A stretch of 26,436 bases of DNA from Ophioceras dolichostomum (GCA_003049485.1 PYST01000427.1:3274-29709); one strand, 5' to 3'; shown: positions 1 to 9,973, counted from the stretch's first letter. Translations and numbers: made by a program. The notes: generated from the letters alone by a model not told the origin.

Positions 1-539
1 CCCCCCCCCAAAGGGCAAAATCCCGAATTTTTCATTCAAGGAAAATTCTTCATCTTCAACTACAACCACCAGCCGCCATCATAAAACGGCACCGTGCAGG
101 AGGTGCTGCCGCACCAGAGCAGCAGCGCGCAGCAGCAAATTCACGAAGGCTTAAAAAGGCCAAAGTACGCAGCCAGACAGCGCCTAAGCCGACGTCGAAG
201 CTCGTCTTTCTTTGGCTGGGTGGGGGGAGTTCGTACGCATAGCCATGTTATCCTCTCGGGTCACGATGGGCCTCAGAGTTTCGTCCTTCTACTGTCGAGG
301 CTGTGCAACACCTCGGGTTGCAAATCTGCCTAGGACAAATGCGCTATCCCCTAAACAGCCTGCTCCCCATGATTGTGGCCTTACTCAAGGCGTCAAATGG
401 TTTAGCCTTGGAAAACATTGATGGTGGGGAATGTCTAAAACGGAGGGTCTATTCGGGGAATTAAGGACGCAACTTCTCTCACCCAACAAGCACCTCTTTG
501 TCTAGTGACAATATCGCACTTCTGCCGAAGCCGTCTGAC

Positions 540-560
540 AGTAGTAGTAGTAGTAGTAGT
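540..560. repeat. GTA trinucleotide microsatellite
   Basis: About seven AGT/GTA units in a row. It directly abuts CCGAAGCCGTCTGACA, a 16-17 bp word that recurs at about 1812-1828 beside the RNase H relic. The next bases contain a perfect 7-bp inverted repeat, GCCGGGC with GCCCGGC. No coding context. Confidence 0.85.
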
Positions 561-746
561 ATTTAACGCCGGGCTCGGCCCGGCTTTAACAGCCGGCCGT
601 TAGCAACCTCCCGGGGGTATCTTGTCACGCGTTCTATCTCGCTAATGTACATAAATGAAAAGAAGAGAGACAGAGGCGGTTCATGCCTGGCTGGGTGCGG
701 GCCCAAGCCCTGCAGGGGGTAAGGGGGGTTCGTTGACGCGACCCCG

Positions 747-861
747 TGCCTTCAGGCGCACGGGGGGTTCGTCTGGCAGCCTAAGCCGCGTTGGAGGTTG
801 GAGNTGCCTTCAGGCGCACGGGGGGTTCGTCTGGCAGCCTAAGCCGCGTTGGAGGTTGGAG
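747..861. repeat. 58-bp tandem duplication with an N at the junction
   Basis: The block 747-803 is repeated base for base at 805-861; the single ambiguous base n at 804 lies exactly between the copies. The unit starts TGCCTTCAGGCGCACGG and ends GGTTGGAG. A lone N placed exactly at a repeat boundary is typical of a scaffold join where the ends of two contigs overlapped without being merged, so the duplication may be an artefact. A true two-copy repeat with one unreadable base is the alternative. Confidence 0.9.
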
Positions 862-1441
862 TGCCGTTGCTATTCCTCACGAAAGTCTCGGAATCGCTTC
901 CGAGAGGGGTTCCTAGGTATAGGGTCCGCTCGAGCCGTGCAGGGCGCGGGCGGGCCGCTCTCGGGTGAGCGGCGAAGTATTTGGTGGCCTCGGTAAAAGC
1001 CTGGAAGATGTCAGGGTGCCCGAGACCCTCCTGGTAAAATCTGCGGCGGCGGGCTTGGTCTGGTGGCGTAACCGGCTGCTCGTCCTGGGGCCACGGCCAT
1101 TCTCTCCTAACACCTGGCGCACATGGTGGCTGCGCCCTGGTGTAACGATCAGTGTCACACCAAGAGGCTACAGGGTAGGGTCGAGGTGCAGTGTGGATCA
1201 GAAGGGGCTGTTCTTAAGGTAAATAGTTCAGGTGTGGGATAACGTGCTGAGGTTCTGATGATCGGTCTCTAATAGGAACTAGATGTAGATTCGAGATTGA
1301 CTACTGAAGAGCCAGTAGTTCTTAACTATCTAAGCTATGGAGGCAGAGAGTGTGTTCCTATATATCCGCCGCTGGAAGGGTGATCGAAGTGATCGTTCAT
1401 CGAGCGATGCGATCACTCATCCTTTGATCGAGGCGATCGCT

Positions 1442-1486
1442 TTGCGATTGCTTCGATCATTTGTTTTTTGATCGAAGTGATCGCAA
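1442..1486. repeat. GATCG-rich inverted repeat (hairpin)
   Basis: Arms 1442-1459 and 1469-1486 are complementary at 16 of 18 positions around a T-rich 9-nt loop. The two mismatches form G-U type pairs if transcribed. The words GATCGAAGTGATCG and GCGATCGC recur from 1380 to 1500, so the hairpin sits in a degenerate GATCG satellite-like patch. This could be untranslated sequence of the neighbouring retroelement; no protein function is implied. Confidence 0.7.
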
Positions 1487-1499
1487 CGTGATTACTTCG

Positions 1500-1828
1500 A
1501 TCTCTTTTCTCTTGGCACGCACGTGGTCCCGTGACTTCCTGCACGGGGTTCTCATGTGCGGGGTTCCTTCTCTGGGGGTGGGGTTCTCCGGACGTGTTCC
1601 ATGCCGGCTACATTCTTGGTCGGAACACCTGGTGGTTGAAGCGTTCATGGTAGGCTTCGAAATTGCCGCGGCCGGTTCGCAAGGCCAGGAAATGGCCTAG
1701 CAGGGGTCTTGGCAGGCCTAGCTCCTTGGGCTCCTTCCTCGGCGTGTACCAGAGGCCCCAGCCCTTGTAGGCGGCGGACCGCTCCCGCTCCTGCGTGCGC
1801 CACCAGTCCTCCCGAAGCCGTCTGACAG
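1500..1828 (-). pseudogene. Decayed LINE-type retrotransposon polyprotein fragment (RNase H end)
   Basis: Read on the minus strand from 1828, the frame gives VRRLREDWWRTQERE, then YKGWGLWYTPRKEPKEL, then GLPRPLLGHFLALRTGRGNF and EAYHERFNHQ. This matches the pattern at the C-terminal end of the RNase H region in fungal Tad-type non-LTR retrotransposons, where WW, LPRP, a leucine-rich stretch, R(T/S)GHGDF and YHxRFxH are followed by a cysteine/histidine knuckle and CRK. Here a TAG stop falls at 1608-1610. A second frame then continues with CSRHGTRPENP and TPCRKSRDHV, like that knuckle. The fragment is frameshifted, has stops and lacks the reverse transcriptase and endonuclease, so it is a dead relic. 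Identification rests on remembered family patterns, not on a search. Confidence 0.6.
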
Positions 1829-2266
1829 CAACAAGATCATCAAATTAGATTTGTGATTTACACTGGGGGCCTTTCTAGGATAAGCCATCCCCCTCCTGCT
1901 ACACACTTGGGAAGGTACCTTGACAAGCTGATAAAGTTCACGGATCATCCGTTGCGTTGAGCATCGAAGGTGAAGACTCCAGGTTCGAACCCGATTCCAG
2001 CCTTCTCCAAAGGTATGTAGGCTAGTTCTCCACGACTACAATAGTCGGGAATAAAATTTGAAAGGAAGGGACGCTTAACAGGACGAAGGAATGTCCGGAG
2101 GTAACAGGATCGGAAAAGGTATAGAACAGAACGCGGAAATAGACAGAGAAATAACCCTAGGAAAGGACATGAGAAGGACATGAAGGAGAGTAGGGCAGTG
2201 CAGGGGAGAAAAGCACTTCTAGTTATCTTTTTGGGACCGAGCTCCCTGATGTCTTGCCTTCCTGTA
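1829..2266. other. Spacer between retroelement relic and F-box gene
   Basis: No conserved coding sequence seen. A GGTTCGAACCC word at about 1981 resembles a tRNA T-arm, but the flanks do not pair as a tRNA. The right part is presumably the 3' untranslated region of the minus-strand F-box gene. Confidence 0.5.
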
Positions 2267-4152
2267 TCAACGCCACACGAGCTCCCACTCATTCATGATG
2301 TCATCATCCCGGTAATCAAACACCATCGCCCCTTCCGGCGGCGAGCGCGGTCCGTTCCCCCGGCGCAGGAACACCGTCTGCACCATGGTTGGGCTGTACA
2401 CCTCCAGCAGATCGTTACAGTATGGTGTCGGCTCGTCGACGTCGCCTTCGTCGACATCCCAGTCCTCGAGGAACTCGAGAGGGTCGTCCCCGTACGCGAC
2501 GGCGCCGTCCCGGGAGGTGAACCTCCACCAGACGGTATCGTGCGTGCTGAAGGCCTCGTAGGGATTTGTTTCCGGGTGAGGGGGCTTTCTATATGGCTCC
2601 CATACGGGCCAGTAGTGGAGCGAGCCGCCCCACGTCCCCCAGGCCCAGTAGGGGGCGGCCGCCTTTCGCTCGTCGAGGCTGTCGATCGATATGAGATCGT
2701 CGTCGTCGTTGTCGTCGTCCTCGACGTATAGATCGAGGTCGACGGCCTGCGCCTCCTCATCCTCCTCAACTTCGCGTGTGGGGTGCTCGCCCTCGTCGCC
2801 CGCGCCGTGTAGGTGGGGCTTGACCAAGTTCCGACCACCGCCGCCGTTGTCGAGGTAGTGCGTCTGCACGAGCCGAGGGCGTGCGTCTCTGTCGAACGGC
2901 GCCGCCCCGGCCTCGCCGTTGACCCACTGAAGCGGGCGTTCCTGGCTGACGGGCCAGCCGGGGCGCCACGGGGAGCCGACGATGATCAACGACGCGAGTC
3001 CGAGGCCGCCGGGAGTCTCTGCGAGCAGAGACATAGTGGTAGTACTAACCCCGACGGGGATGTTGAGCATAATTTGGACGAGCGTCTCTTTGTGGCGACG
3101 CACGAACCCGGCCATCCGCTCCACGGAAAAGTACACCTCGACTAACTGCACCGTGCGGAGGCAGGGGAGGTGGATGGCGCAGGGGCCGTCTTCACCGAGG
3201 ATGGCCTCGCACACGGCAGTCAGGTTCCTGCCCCCGAAGAACTCCGTCCTGCTGATGCGGAGCTCTTCCAGTCTGGACGCGGAGCCGACCATCTCGCACA
3301 GGGTCGCCAGCCTCCTTTTCCATTCGTCGTCTTCCAGGTTCATCTCAGGCTCGACGTGGACCCAGGAGAAGTTGAGGTGCAGCTTGGTAAGCATGGAGGC
3401 ATCGAAAGGCAAGAGATGGAGGCGGGATAGTTCGTTGAGGTTGTGGCTACCTTCCTATACAAATGTGGTTAACGTGGACGTAGGGCGGAGCAAGAGCGAG
3501 ACGAGCTTCGCGATCGCCCCGTAGCTGGAAAGGTGGTAGGCGTGGGTCGAAGAGCGGATGTCGAACGAGGTCGCGCTGAAACGGTATGGTCGTTGTCCGG
3601 GAGCAGCCCCGGCCCCGGCGTATTCATCGCTGATGAAGACCTCACGGTCCGGCGGCATGTATTGCATGGTGAACGCGTTGATATTGGGCATCCAATTGAG
3701 AGAGGACTTGAACGGAAAGACTGCCTGGTGGGGGCTGGGATCCGGCTTGACCCAGAACATGCGAGAGAGCTGCGACCTGGCCAGGCGAATCAGCTCGACG
3801 GTATCGTCGGGCAGTGGTTCACACCCTGTGCGTTTCTTCACAAACTCCGGAGCCCAATCCGTGTCACTCAGGTCGATGCCCTTGCGGGGGAGAGGGAGTT
3901 CGAGCCACTCTAGCTCCTTCACCAGCACAGCGAGCCGCGGATCCGCGGCTACGGAGTTGAAGGCGTCGAGGTCGCGCTTCAGCGGGGAGAGCACGACGCG
4001 GCGGAAGAGCAGGGTGGTAGCGTGTGGCTCGAAGGCCCAGCAGACGAGCTGCAGCTCCTTCCATGTCAAATGAGACAGTCGGCGGAAGATGTCGCGAAGG
4101 ATCTCGGCGGGGAGGTTACCACTGGTGGCGCCGCAGCTTTGGCTCTGGCCAT
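2267..4152 (-). pseudogene. F-box/LRR-type protein gene, disrupted
   Basis: The N-terminal frame (about 4114-4000) reads NLPAEILRDIFRRLSHLTWK, then LVCWAFEPHATTLLFRRVVL, a typical fungal F-box, which would recruit substrates to an SCF ubiquitin ligase through Skp1. The rest has leucine-rich, LRR-like text and an acidic C-terminal part with a VEDDDNDDDDLISID stretch; the frame closes at 2267. Two lesions are visible. An in-frame TAG at 3455-3457 separates the halves, although the frame before and after it is the same and both sides read as one protein. The F-box frame also has no ATG between its upstream stop near 4279 and the F-box; the plausible ATGs at 4173 and 4152 are one base out of frame. 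I found no intron of believable size that removes the TAG. An upstream exon spliced at the TTTTCAG near 4221 could explain the missing start but not the stop. Pseudogene or residual base errors; the substrate is unknown. Confidence 0.65.
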
Positions 4153-4838
4153 GGAACGCGTTGAGACACCCATGGCTGTTGCTCTTGTTGCTAAACAGAT
4201 GGAAATGAATTGAGATTTCAAGCCTGAAAACGCAAATAAACGGGAGACGGGATCGAGTATTAATAGTTAAGGACGGTTACGACTTTATTGTAGACGTGAA
4301 AAGTCGTAATTCCTGGTACCGAAGTACAAGGACAGCTAGCAATTAATTTCGGGGGGACGTGCGTCAGCAGCAAGCTGCAGGGCTGGTACGTTTTGGGGGC
4401 GATTCCTACCATGCAGCTAGAAATTTGGCAGTCAGCTAACACGACCTCGTCTTTGACGTGTCCCCTTATCCAGATCCCAGTTCAGGCAGCATCAAGTGTT
4501 TCGATTTCGCACTTTTCAATGGCAGCTTTCTTCAATGTTGTCGAGTTGCCGATAATAACACACTACTTTACTTAACCTGATAGCGATCTCGTTTGCCGAA
4601 TCGGTGTGGCCTGGGTACTTTGTTCTTCAACAGGAGCTTGGTCCCTACAATTTCCTCTGGGCATCGAAGCCCCCTTGCTCCAGGCAAGCTTTCCTTTCTC
4701 TTCACCTCCAGTCGTACCTCCTGTCTGTTAAGCCGAAATCCAGCTAACTTCGCTGCGCCGCCTTGTTCGCCGTCCGTCTCCCAGTGGCAGAGTGGCATAA
4801 CCAAACTCGCGCATACGCACACCACAGATTCATCCACG
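4153..4838. promoter_or_regulatory. Divergent intergenic region, F-box gene / EMP70
   Basis: This stretch lies between the two 5' ends and should carry both promoters and leaders. The EMP70 reading frame stays open leftwards to 4593 but contains no ATG there, so those bases are better read as a pyrimidine-rich 5' leader (CACACCACAGATTCATCCACG just before the start) than as an N-terminal extension. No clear TATA box was identified. Confidence 0.45.
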
Positions 4839-6988
4839 ATGCAATTACGAGACGGCCTCAACGGCCTCGCGCCGCCCCGGACGCTGCTGGCGGCGGCGGC
4901 GGTCCTCGCGACGGTCCCGCAGCTGGCATCGGCCTTCTACCTCCCAGGCGTGGCGCCCACGTCCTACAAGCCCGGAGACCAGGTGCCGCTCTTCGTCAAC
5001 GCCATCAAGCCCATAGCGTCGCCGAACGACGCGCGGCTGCACTCGGTCGTGTCTTACGACTACTACCACCCCCTGTTCAAGATGTGCACGCCCGAGGGCG
5101 GGCCCAAGAGTGTGGGCGAGTCCCTCGGCAGCATTCTATTCGGCGACCGCATAAAGACTTCCCCTTTCGTGCTCAACATGGCTCAGAATACGACGTGCGC
5201 GTCGCTGTGCAAGTCCACCTACGAGCAAGGTCCCGCCAAGTTTATCAACAAGAAGATCACCCAGGGCTACAGCATCAACTGGCTTGTCGACGGCCTGCCG
5301 GCGGGCCAGCGGTTCATCACGGAGGGCGGCGATGGGGCTCCAGGCAGCGACGATGAAGGCGAGTACAGCCCGGGATTCCTGCTCGGCGCGGCAGACGGCG
5401 CGGGGGCGGTCGTGTTCAACAACCACTACGACATCTGGGTCGAGTACCACAAGGTCGGCGGCAAGGACACGCAGCTCCGGGTGGTGGGCGTTAGGGTCGA
5501 GCCCTTCTCGCTTGCGTACGACCGCGACGAGGAGATCAACGAGGAGGCGTGCTCGATGCCGCGCAACGCGGTCTCGCTGGACGAGAACGGCGAGACGCAA
5601 GTGCAGTTCACGTACAGGGTGTTCTGGATCGAGTCGTCCACCGTGTGGGCCACGCGCTGGGACAAGTACCTGCACGTGCTCGACCCCAAGATCCACTGGC
5701 TGTCGCTCATCAACGCGGCCGTCATCGTCGTCGTGCTCGTCCTGACCGTCATGTCCGTGCTGGCGCGCTCGCTGCGCCGCGACATCGCGCGCTACAACCG
5801 CCTCGACCAGATCAACCTGGACGACCTGTCCGGCTCGCCTACGGGCAACGGCCACATGGGCGAGCTCGAGGACGGCGTGCAGGAGGACTCCGGCTGGAAG
5901 CTCGTGCACGGCGACGTGTTCCGCAACCCGTCGCATCCGCTGCTGCTCTCCGTGTTCCTCGGCAACGGCGCCCAGCTGTTCGTCATGACGGGCGTTACCA
6001 TCGCCTTCGCGCTGCTGGGCTTCCTGTCGCCCTCGAACCGCGGGTCCCTCGCCACCATCCTGGTCCTGTCGTACACGGTGCTCAGCTTCGTGGGCGGCTA
6101 CGTCTCGGCGCGGGTGTACAAGAACATGCAGGGGGAGAAGTGGAAGGCCAACATCGCCCTCACGCCCGTCATGGTGCCTACCATCGTGTTCGGCACCTTC
6201 TTCCTGCTCAACCTGTTCCTCTGGGCCAAGCAGTCCTCCGGCGCCGTGCCCTTCACCACCATGCTCGTCATCATCCTCATCTGGTTCGTCATCTCGGCCC
6301 CGCTCTCTTTCGCCGGCTCCTGGCTCGGCTTTCGCCGCCCCGTCTCCGAGCCGCCCGTGCGCACGAACCAGATCCCGCGCCAGATCCCCCCCATGCCAGG
6401 CTACATGCGCACCTTCCCCAGCATGCTCCTCGTCGGCCTGCTGCCCTTCGTCGTCATCTTCGTCGAGCTCTACTTCATCATGAACTCGATCTGGTTCAGC
6501 AAGATCTACTACATGTTCGGCTTCCTCTTCCTGTGCTACGGCCTCATGGTCGTCACCTGCGCCGCCGTCACCATCCTGCTCGTGTACTTCCTGCTCTGCT
6601 CCGAGAACTACAACTGGCAGTGGCGCTCGTTCCTCGCCGCGGGCGCCAGCTCCATCTACATCTTCGCCTACGCCCTGCTCTACCGCGTCAGCCAGCTGTC
6701 CCTCGGCGGCTTCGCGGGCAGCGTGCTGTACATTGGGTACAGCGCCCTGATAGCCTTCCTGTTCTTCATCCTCACCGGTACGTTTCCCTTGCTCTGCGCC
6801 TTCCTACTTCCCGTCCCTTGGCGCCCCGTTCCACCCATCCATCCCTCTTGACGATCACCGTCCCATCATGTCATGCACTGCACTGATGACTGACTGACCT
6901 AACCATCTTTGCAAAATCAGGCTCCATCGGTTACTTCGCCAGCTGGTGGTTCACAAGAAAGATCTACGCCTCGATCAAGATCGACTGA
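4839..6988 (+). CDS. EMP70 / TM9SF-family nonaspanin
   Basis: Two exons, 4839-6777 and 6921-6988, give 668 residues, the usual length (yeast Emp70 is about 667). The intron 6778-6920 starts GTACGT, has CCTAAC as branch site and ends CAG. The protein starts with a signal peptide cut after LASA (about residue 32), followed by FYLPGVAP, the typical mature start of the family. A lumenal domain with YYHPLFKMC follows, then a first membrane helix near residues 287-307 and a block of further helices to the end, consistent with nine in total. The C-terminus KIYASIKID is the family hallmark; the KxD-type tail is known to hold TM9 proteins in the Golgi through COPI. The family acts in endosome/Golgi membrane sorting and sorting of proteins with Gly-rich transmembrane segments. 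Position 4839 is the only ATG that puts a signal peptide at the terminus. Which paralogue (TMN1, 2 or 3) is undecided. Confidence 0.95.
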
Positions 6989-7461
6989 GCTGGTGCTGAG
7001 CTAGATGAAAGGGAAGGAAGCTTGTTTGGCAAAATACGGCGATGATCAACGCAGAGAAGTTTAAATCCGTCTTGTTGTGTATGACTTGTAACTATATCAT
7101 GTTTGGTCCGTGTGTGTCCGGGTGTAAAACAAGAAACAGAGGAACAGAAAGAAGCACGGCCGACCATTTTTGTCCCCATCTGTTTTCTGTCTGGGTTTGT
7201 TTTGTTTTGGTTCACTCTTTGGGTGTTGGTGGTTCTCTCTCCGTCCTTACGTACAATGGACAAAACGGAGCTATGTGCCTGGGGGGTGGACGAACGCGAC
7301 CTGAAGCCCCAGATTGCCAAGGAAGCACAAGGTCTACGCGCGACGTTGCATTATTTTGTATTTATTCATATAGACTTTATCGAAGCCCGCTGGTGGAGAA
7401 ACAAGGTGGCGATGAATTTTCGAGACTTCTCCTTCTACTCTCGTAGATCTCCCACCTCTTC
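6989..7461. other. Convergent 3' region between EMP70 and Med4
   Basis: The two genes point at each other across about 470 bp. The sequence is T-rich on the plus strand after 7170 and holds no conserved frame. It should contain both 3' untranslated regions. The segment near 7350-7380 is AT-rich (TTATTTTGTATTTATTCATA) and is a plausible 3'-end formation zone for one or both transcripts. Confidence 0.5.
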
Positions 7462-8750
7462 TTAGTCCTGTAAAGCATTATCCGAGTCGTCGTCATCGTC
7501 ATCGTCATCATCACCCATGAACTGGAACTGCTGCTTGACAGCAGGGCTCGTGGCAGACGGCCGCGCAGGCGAGCCGCCGGCGCCAGCGGCACCAGCACCG
7601 GCAGCAGATCCGCCGACGATGCCGGCCGTGTCGAGCGCGATGCTCCCGCGCCTGAACGCCTCGAGCTGCTCCCTCTCCCTCGCGGCCCTGTGGCGCTCCA
7701 GCTCCTCGCGCCTGCGCCGCGCCCGCTCCGCCTCGGCGGCCTGCTCGGCGGCGCGCCGCTCCTCCTCCGCGCGCTTGGCCTCGAGCGCGGCCTCGTCGCG
7801 CAGCCGCTGCTCCTCGACCGGGTCGTAGCCCTTGATGTCGATCCCCTCGTTCAGCAGCTGCCAGTTCTGGTTCAGCGCGCCGCTGCGCACCAGGTCGTCG
7901 TGCGGCCACGGGAAGAACACCTCGCCCGTGTGCGGCTTCAGGTAGTTGCTCCAGTCTTCGGGCAGGGTCGGCGCCGCGCCGCTGCTAGCGTTGAGGGCCG
8001 AGTCAGCTGCGGTGATGCCGGCGCTTTGTGGTTGCGCGTCCGTCGCCGCCGCCATGGAGTCGTGCCTGGTAATACCACCGCCGGGGGTCGTTGGCCCTGG
8101 GGTCACGGCGCCGTTGGTGGGAGTCGGCGTCGGCGCTGTTGAGAGAGGCGCGCTGGGGGTTTGCGCGCCGGGGGTGGTGGGGACGCCGCCGAGGTCTTGG
8201 GTTCCTACTCCCAGACCGGGCGTTATGTCCCCGGGCCCCGGCGCGTCCAGGTCCACGCCATTGGTCACACCGGCTGGCGGCATAGTGGTCTTGCTGATGC
8301 GACGGGCGAAGCTGAGCAGCTCCTCGAACGAGATGGGATTGGGTGCGCGGTCGGGAAAGACAGTGGTCGACGTCGCCGTCATGTCTTTCCTCGTCGAGGC
8401 GAGCACTCTGAGGGTGTCGCGGATCTGGTCGTCGAGGCTTGCCGACGCGGCGCGGAGCTGATGTATGCGCAGAACATTGTTCTGGTGGGTTTCGACTGCG
8501 GGTCGAAGATAGGATCATGTTAACGCTTCATCGTCAAGGCAATATCCAGTTGTCAAGTGTACCGTCCAAGACGACTACCTAGATAGCTTGAGTTGCGCAT
8601 ACCTTGCCGGAGTCCTTCGCTTAGTTCATGATCGGCAAGGACAAGGTCATGACCTATTGCGAGAGAGGGAGTGTATTTGGCAATTGACTCGATGAGCACA
8701 GCAAGGGCCTTCTCAATACGCTCGAAGCGCGCATCGATTGCCTTATCCAT
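7462..8750 (-). CDS. MED4: Mediator complex subunit 4
   Basis: Exon 1 is 8750-8603 and exon 2 is 8495-7462; the intron 8602-8496 begins GTATGC and ends CGCAG, with GTTAAC as possible branch site. The product is 393 residues. The N-terminus MDKAIDARFERIEKALAVLI with LSEGLRQ and, across the splice, VETHQNNVLRIHQLRAASA matches fungal Med4, a coiled-coil subunit of the Mediator middle module that links activators to RNA polymerase II in the nucleus. SFEELLSFARRISKTTMPPA near residues 110-130 and LPEDWSNYLKPHTGEVFFPW later are further family marks. The middle is Pro/Thr/Gly-rich; a long charged Ala/Glu/Arg coiled coil follows and the protein ends in an Asp run (GDDDDDDDDDSDNALQD). Its start faces QCR10. 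The splice restores the frame exactly, so I see no damage. Confidence 0.93.
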
Positions 8751-9068
8751 TTTGGGAGAGAGAAAGCTTGCCCCACGCCAAAATATTACCAATAAACGGC
8801 ACCAACGACAGCAATATGACGACGTTGATGTTGTTGATGTCGAGGGCCGAAGTGAAGGGATGAAAGCCGTGCGCCCCACAATAGCTCCCACGATTGGGCA
8901 ACGGCTCTACAGCGGGTCCCGACCTTTCCGCTCAGCGCCTCAGGCACCAACAAATCTTGGAAGCCGGCTTTGTCCGTCCAGAATCTCGTGCGAACAAACA
9001 TCGAGCCGAAGACCTTCGTCAACGCCAATTGAGTCGCACCCACGCCTCACCAGAACATATTAGTCACA
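8751..9068. promoter_or_regulatory. Bidirectional promoter MED4 / QCR10 with CCAAT boxes
   Basis: Only 318 bp separate the two start codons, so the divergent genes must share regulatory DNA. CCAAT occurs at 8789-8793 and 9025-9029, and ATTGG (the reverse) at 8893-8897. The heteromeric CCAAT-binding HAP complex is a known activator of respiratory genes in fungi, which would suit QCR10; that these copies are used is inference. The region also carries leader sequence of both genes. Confidence 0.5.
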
Positions 9069-9973
9069 ATGGTGTCCCCAGTAGGTCCTTCTCCAGCTCC
9101 AGACTCGCCTTCGGCCCTCGCACTACAATCCAAAGTCGTACCCGAGACCGTTCTGTTGGCTGACCCTATTTGCGCTCTCACCCAGTCTCCGATCCTCCGG
9201 TCCGCCGTCCCGGGTTACAAGAGCCCGTATGGCCCCAAGTAAGAAGCCTACCTCTTCACCGCGCTTCCGCCGCCACTCTCGCCGGTCAAGCCTTGGAGTT
9301 TTGTCCTACATTGTGTAGCCGTCTCCGGCCGCGCTCCTCGACTTGTTCCGGACCCCGGCGCTCGCGACGTTACCAGCCGTGCGCACCGCAACTAACTCGA
9401 TCGACTCCCCTCCCCAGGTATCACTACCAGGCCAACCTCGCCGGCCACCCGTTGAAGTCGCTCACCGGACTGTGCGTTACTCCCCTACTCCTCTCCGACG
9501 TCGAGAAACCCACATCGGCGGGCCGCGTGCCACACACGTTTATCACGCACATTTCTGCCAAATCGCTTTGGAGGATGTCCCGTTTTCCCCTTCAGCTCGC
9601 TGACTTCTCGGCCTCTCTTGTTCCTAGTGGCGTCAGGGCCGGTCTCTTCGGCGGCGTCGCGCTCTTCGCGGTCATCTTCTACGCATCCGGCATCCCAAGA
9701 GTACAGGATGATGTCCTGAAGGTACGGATACGCCTGCCTCCTTTCCCTCCTGTCACAGACCTGCCCAGCGAGGAAGGTTGGAAACTGGAACCGGCCGCAA
9801 AACGTTTCTTAATACAGCAGCACTGACAGCGCAAGCAGAGGTTCCCTGTCCTCGACAAGATCTACACCAAGGACATCCCCGCCTCGGACAACGTGAGTCT
9901 GCGTTCCCTAGTTGATTTGTTGGTGTGCGGCCGGTGATTCTGTGCTAACCAACCGTTCCTGAAGCCATTCTAA
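9069..9973 (+). CDS. QCR10: Cytochrome bc1 complex subunit 10 (QCR10 family)
   Basis: Six small exons reconstruct a 91-residue protein: 9069-9080, 9186-9238, 9418-9471, 9628-9721, 9839-9892 and 9965-9973. Introns begin GTAGGT, GTAAGA, GTGCGT, GTACGG and GTGAGT and end in AG; branch sites CTGAC or CTAAC are visible in most. The protein begins MVSPSPILRSAVPG, followed by YKSPYGPKYHYQ, the strongest family mark, then a single membrane helix (GLFGGVALFAVIFYASG) followed by IPRVQDDVLKRFPVLDKIY and a short polar tail ending PF. QCR10 is a small single-helix subunit of ubiquinol-cytochrome c reductase (complex III) in the mitochondrial inner membrane. The first and last exons encode only four and two residues. 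If intron 1 is not spliced, an in-frame 35-residue insertion follows MVSP; the spliced form fits the family length better. Exon joins are inferred from sequence only. Confidence 0.85.

Larger units (their letters stand above)
1..1499. other. Gene-poor, repeat-like left edge
   Basis: No open frame here looks like a conserved protein. The stretch begins with a C run, then holds a GTA microsatellite, a small GC-rich inverted repeat (568-574 with 578-584), a 58-bp tandem duplication and a GATCG-rich segment near 1380-1500. On the minus strand about 915-1130 reads open with HPDIFQAFTEATKYFAAH, loosely like the extreme C-terminus of fungal LINE polyproteins, so it may belong to the same decayed element as the RNase H fragment to the right. 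The sequence TGTAACGATCAGTGTCACAC at 1141 looks like a retroelement terminus, but I found no matching second end or target-site duplication. Confidence 0.45.

Noticed and set aside
540..861. CRISPR-like or other regularly spaced repeat array
   Set aside because: Only one pair of adjacent copies exists and no spacers; the organism is a fungus, where CRISPR arrays are not expected.
1975..2010. GGTTCGAACCC as T-arm of a tRNA
   Set aside because: The flanking bases form no 5-bp T-stem, and no acceptor or anticodon arm is found on either strand.
3440..3470. An intron that would remove the TAG of the F-box gene
   Set aside because: The 3' side (TTAAC then TGTATAG) looks like an acceptor, but no donor resembling GTRNGT lies at a workable distance, and splicing would delete coherent protein sequence.
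4593..4838. An 82-codon N-terminal extension of the EMP70 frame
   Set aside because: The extension has no ATG, and it would bury the signal peptide that begins at 4839.
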